Part shown: positions 8,959 through 10,802 of the stretch, piece by piece
How the letters are laid out: each line of letters begins with the position of its first letter
Position numbering within the stretch: position 1 is the first letter of the stretch
Source: Irineochytrium annulatum
Lineage: Eukaryota; Chytridiomycota; Chytridiomycetes; Chytridiales; Chytridiaceae
Assembly: GCA_027600665.1 (NCBI GenBank)
Contig: JADGJL010001036.1
Location: 1-10,802 of the forward strand
Direction: 5' to 3'
DNA: 10,802 nucleotides
Made by a program: the position numbers and the translations under genes
The notes under the pieces: model-generated
The model's database searches: none
What the model was told of the DNA's origin: nothing
Seen by the model: the letters and a program-made list of their open reading frames with translations, nothing else

Positions 8959-9649
8959 TGTTGAAGGAGTGAACACTTGTGGGGTCGACCGCACGCCCGC
9001 TGTTCTTATGGGCGCGAGGCTGGTGCACGGCCGCAAAATAAAGAAGCGATAGCACGAGTGGAAAAAGCACAAAGAAGTGAGGTCGTCGGCGGAGAAGTCG
9101 CGTGCCAGCCCACCCGCAACCGCAGACACCGGGCACCACCAATGTCTATGTTGCCGTTGGGGCGAACCGGCCGCCTCATTGGTCAGCGCGAGCAGCTTCG
9201 CCCTGACTGCCCAAACGCTGTCAAGGAACATGAAATCTATCCTAAACTTTTTACTTGTGCGACTTCCGACGTTGTAAGCATGCCGATCGTCTTTCTTATT
9301 TGCTCTCGCTGCCCTGATATGAAAATATTCAATTCAATCTCGAACCAATTATGGCATATTTGAACGTCTTTTCATCCTGTATTATTAGTGTTTTCCTTAT
9401 TTGCCCTCACTACTCGAAATCAAAATATTTAATCCAAATCTTGCACCAATTATGACCTTCATTTTATTAGATCCTTTAATCGCATGGTTTCTTGCATGTT
9501 TCGGAGCCGTTAAACATCAAAGAAAAACGCATCAACCGGGATTCGAAAGCAAAAATGACATCGACTTCGCACTGCGATTTCCTTGCGAAGCTCGCAGTCG
9601 CGCTGAAATCGTACTAAAGCGACGCTACCCGCTCTGGTGGTTCCTTACA
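8959..9649. promoter_or_regulatory. Divergent upstream region between the dioxygenase (-) and U2 snRNA (+) genes
   Basis: This 691-nt spacer must hold both start regions. On the minus strand there is a CCAAT box (ATTGG on plus, 9178-9182), about 220 nt before the dioxygenase ATG, and a TTTATTTT element near 9034-9044, about 80 nt before it. From about 9240 the sequence turns AT-rich and contains an imperfect direct repeat. Upstream of U2 there is an inverted repeat (ACTGCGA at 9571-9577, TCGCAGT at 9592-9598). No TATA box is visible 25-30 nt before the U2 start. All regulatory roles are inferred from position. Confidence 0.4.
9295..9454. repeat. Imperfect direct repeat, two copies about 60 nt long
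   Basis: Copy 1 (9295-9354) and copy 2 (9396-9454) both begin CTTATTTGC, share AAAATATT in the middle and end CCAATTATG, with many mismatches and small gaps between (roughly 70-75% identity by eye). The start-to-start distance is 101 nt. Neither copy reads as coding. It is probably an old duplication in AT-rich spacer. Confidence 0.6.
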
Positions 9650-9837
9650 ATCCTCTCAGGCCTATTGGCTAAGATCAAGTGTAGTATCTGTTCTTTTTAG
9701 TGTGATAACTAAAACAAGATGCATAGCATCTTTCATTATCACAATTATTTTTGAATCTCGCCGGGGTCACCTTGCGCTTGCGTAAGGCCCCTGGCACTGG
9801 TGTCGCCGGCCTTACACTGCTGCCGGCTGACGCCGAA
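9650..9837 (+). ncRNA. U2: U2 spliceosomal snRNA
   Basis: U2 pairs with the intron branch site during spliceosome assembly. The block at 9667-9695 (GGCTAAGATCAAG through TGTTCTT, 29 nt) matches the conserved U2 5' region exactly as I remember it, and contains the branch-recognition sequence GTGTAGTATC (9679-9688). The stem I strand CTCAGGCC (9654-9661) precedes it. Stem IIa is TTTTAGT/ACTAAAA (9695-9701, 9708-9714). Stem IIb is AAGATGC/GCATCTT (9716-9722, 9726-9732). A perfect Sm site ATTTTTG lies at 9747-9753. Stem III (about 9763-9791) contains CCTTGCGC/GCGTAAGG, closed by a CTTG loop. Stem IV is 12 bp with a bulged T (9799-9810, 9822-9834) around an 11-nt loop. The start is set at the ATC at 9650 and the end just past stem IV, so the length (about 185-188 nt) fits U2. 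The exact 3' end is uncertain by a few nt. Confidence 0.95.
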
Positions 9838-9948
9838 CCCGCCCAAAATAATTGAAAGTCTGCGCTACTCTGAACTGAATGCGGTTGCATGCCACATTGC
9901 TTTGCCTGTAAATTTTCCATTCACTCCTCTCTAAAGTCTTGAGATGTT

Positions 9949-9969
9949 GGGAATATCGGGAATATCGGG
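9949..9969. repeat. 9-nt tandem duplication
   Basis: GGGAATATC occurs twice in a row and is followed by a partial third copy (GGG). It is the first of four short tandem duplications in this spacer. Confidence 0.85.
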
Positions 9970-10035
9970 CACGAAATATGGGAGATTTATCAAGGAGTTT
10001 GATATAGTAAGACACTCTCCACCTAAGACCCTCCT

Positions 10036-10071
10036 ATTTATTTTAAAACGACGATTTATTTTAAAACGACG
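10036..10071. repeat. 18-nt perfect tandem duplication
   Basis: The unit ATTTATTTTAAAACGACG occupies 10036-10053 and is repeated without a mismatch at 10054-10071. Perfect identity suggests a recent event. Confidence 0.9.
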
Positions 10072-10080
10072 TCGTCACGT

Positions 10081-10117
10081 CACGAACAACCACGAACAAC
10101 CCGTCGTCACGAACAAC
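10081..10117. repeat. Three copies of a 10-nt unit
   Basis: CACGAACAAC occurs at 10081-10090, 10091-10100 and 10108-10117. The first two are in perfect tandem and the third follows after 7 nt. A TCGTCAC/CGTCAC context partly repeats as well. Confidence 0.85.
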
Positions 10118-10175
10118 CAGGACCAACATGAGAAAAGTTTAATGAAACTTGCACAGAAAAGGCAAGGCATTATAT

Positions 10176-10205
10176 TATGGGCAGGATGTCTATGGGCAGG
10201 ATGTC
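10176..10205. repeat. 15-nt perfect tandem duplication
   Basis: The unit TATGGGCAGGATGTC occupies 10176-10190 and is repeated exactly at 10191-10205. As its length is a multiple of three, it keeps accidental reading frames open. Confidence 0.9.
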
Positions 10206-10386
10206 TACATGGTCTGCACGGTCCACTTGAAATTAGCAGTATTATTAAGAAAGACGGTAAAGGTTGAAAAGAAAAACGTCGTGCATAATAATCTACGACA
10301 TACGACCGTTACAAAACAAGAACAGATGAAAGCAGAAAAATACCATCTTGATGGCTGACTCCAGCAACCAAGTTACACCGAGTACA

Positions 10387-10802
10387 CTACACCCAATACA
10401 CCCCTCTCGGCTCCAACGTGCCGCTAGTAACAGCGACGTGCCCGCCGACCCCATCGTCTCCACCACCCGCCACCAGCCCCCAAACCTGCACCGAAAGGCT
10501 TACCACCATCAACGCGACTCCGAAGCCGGCCATCGCCACCGCGCCAACCAGCCTCGCGTCCCACTTGGCCGCCCCTCCTGCCTCCTCCCTCCTAATCCCA
10601 TAATACAACAACCCAGGCAAAATGTAACAAATGGTCGTGGAACCCGTGGCGCCGACGAGCGCCAGGACGGTCTTGAGGTTCTCGACCGCGACGGCCACGA
10701 TCCAAGATCCGGCCAGGAGGGCAAGCGTGATCGCGGCGTGGCGGGTGGTGGACATGGCGTGCGGGGCCGCGGGAGGGGTGAGGAGGGACGTGGTGGAGGT
10801 GG
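10387..10802 (-). CDS. Amino acid transporter, C-terminal part (SLC38/AVT-like, Aa_trans family)
   Basis: Members of this family move neutral or other amino acids across vacuolar or plasma membranes, coupled to H+ or Na+. Only the last 137 codons are in the window, with the stop TAG at 10387-10389 and the 5' part cut off by the right edge. The diagnostic segment is LVGATGSTTICYILPGLLYY, the Gly-Ala-Thr-Gly-Ser-Thr loop followed by a membrane helix that is conserved near the C-terminus of Avt and SLC38 transporters. Three hydrophobic stretches are visible: ITLALLAGSWIVAVAV, the ICYILPGLLYYG helix, and LVGAVAMAGFGVALMVVSL. A basic/acidic loop (RREEAGG) separates the last two. The tail is Gly-rich and short. 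The fragment is uninterrupted and GC-rich in third positions. Substrate and subtype cannot be decided from this part. The Met encoded at 10755 is internal, not the start. Confidence 0.8.
   Translation of the reverse strand, partial: TSTTSLLTPPAAPHAMSTTRHAAITLALLAGSWIVAVAVENLKTVLALVGATGSTTICYILPGLLYYGIRREEAGGAAKWDARLVGAVAMAGFGVALMVVSLSVQVWGLVAGGGDDGVGGHVAVTSGTLEPRGVYWV

Larger units (their letters stand above)
9838..10386. other. Intergenic spacer with clustered tandem duplications
   Basis: This spacer lies between the convergent U2 gene and the transporter gene. The open frames across it (about 9944-10267 and 10149-10358, plus strand) owe their length to tandem repeats and have no coding-like third-position bias, so I call no gene. 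Two plus-strand TTTATT copies (10037-10042, 10055-10060) read as AATAAA on the transporter strand, but lie about 330-350 nt past its stop, so their role is doubtful. Confidence 0.5.

Noticed and set aside
9538..9550. GGGATTCGAA as a tRNA T-arm on the minus strand
   Set aside because: The flanking bases cannot form the 5-bp T stem, and no acceptor or anticodon arms are found nearby.
9401..9700. Plus-strand open frame of 99 codons
   Set aside because: It runs through AT-rich spacer and into the U2 RNA gene, with no codon bias or motif, so I take it as chance.
9675..9920. Minus-strand open frame of 81 codons
   Set aside because: It lies antisense to the U2 snRNA gene, whose sequence constraints explain the open frame.
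9944..10358. Two plus-strand open frames in the right spacer
   Set aside because: They are kept open by tandem duplications whose unit lengths are mostly multiples of three, with a repetitive, Lys/Arg/His-rich product and no start context of note.
1..10802. Transposon, CRISPR or other mobile-system signature
   Set aside because: I found no terminal inverted repeats with target-site duplication, no transposase, reverse transcriptase or integrase motif, and no regularly spaced repeat array.

Overview
The window looks like nuclear DNA from a filamentous or dimorphic fungus, most likely a basidiomycete. This rests on the short introns (55-88 nt) that interrupt the genes densely, with GTRNGN-type donors and CTAAC-like branch sites, on a high-GC3 coding style set in AT-richer intergenic DNA, and on the gene content: a Gln-rich chitin synthase, an alpha-dioxygenase-like haem peroxidase and a vacuolar-type amino acid transporter. 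The basidiomycete placement is inference; nothing here fixes the genus.

Layout. Positions 1-1907 (+) hold coding-like, high-GC3 stretches that change frame. Several changes can be explained by phase-consistent introns, so one or two unrecognised spliced genes, or a decaying gene, lie here. Positions 1908-2973 show no convincing gene. Positions 2974-6279 (-) are a complete chitin synthase gene: 9 exons, 8 introns and 921 predicted residues, with every junction checked for phase. Positions 6280-6962 hold the chitin synthase upstream region and the 3' flank of the next gene. Positions 6963-8958 (-) are a complete 3-exon gene (613 residues) of the alpha-dioxygenase (PIOX) branch of the peroxidase-cyclooxygenase superfamily, with catalytic His and Tyr in place. 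Positions 8959-9649 are the upstream region it shares head-to-head with a U2 spliceosomal snRNA gene at about 9650-9837 (+). This RNA gene lies in DNA that otherwise looks empty. Positions 9838-10386 are intergenic and carry an unusual cluster of short tandem duplications. Positions 10387-10802 (-) are the C-terminal end of an amino acid transporter whose 5' part lies beyond the window.

The genes do not form one pathway. Chitin synthase builds the cell wall at the plasma membrane, the dioxygenase probably makes 2-hydroperoxy fatty acids, the transporter moves amino acids across a membrane, and U2 is the RNA that recognises intron branch sites. One internal link can be read directly: the GUAGUA branch-site recognition sequence of the U2 RNA is complementary to the CTAAC motifs in introns of the chitin synthase and dioxygenase genes. 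I see no CRISPR array, transposon ends, tRNA or rRNA, and no evidence for a wholly new multi-gene system. The best candidates for something undescribed are the unrecognised gene(s) at the left end.
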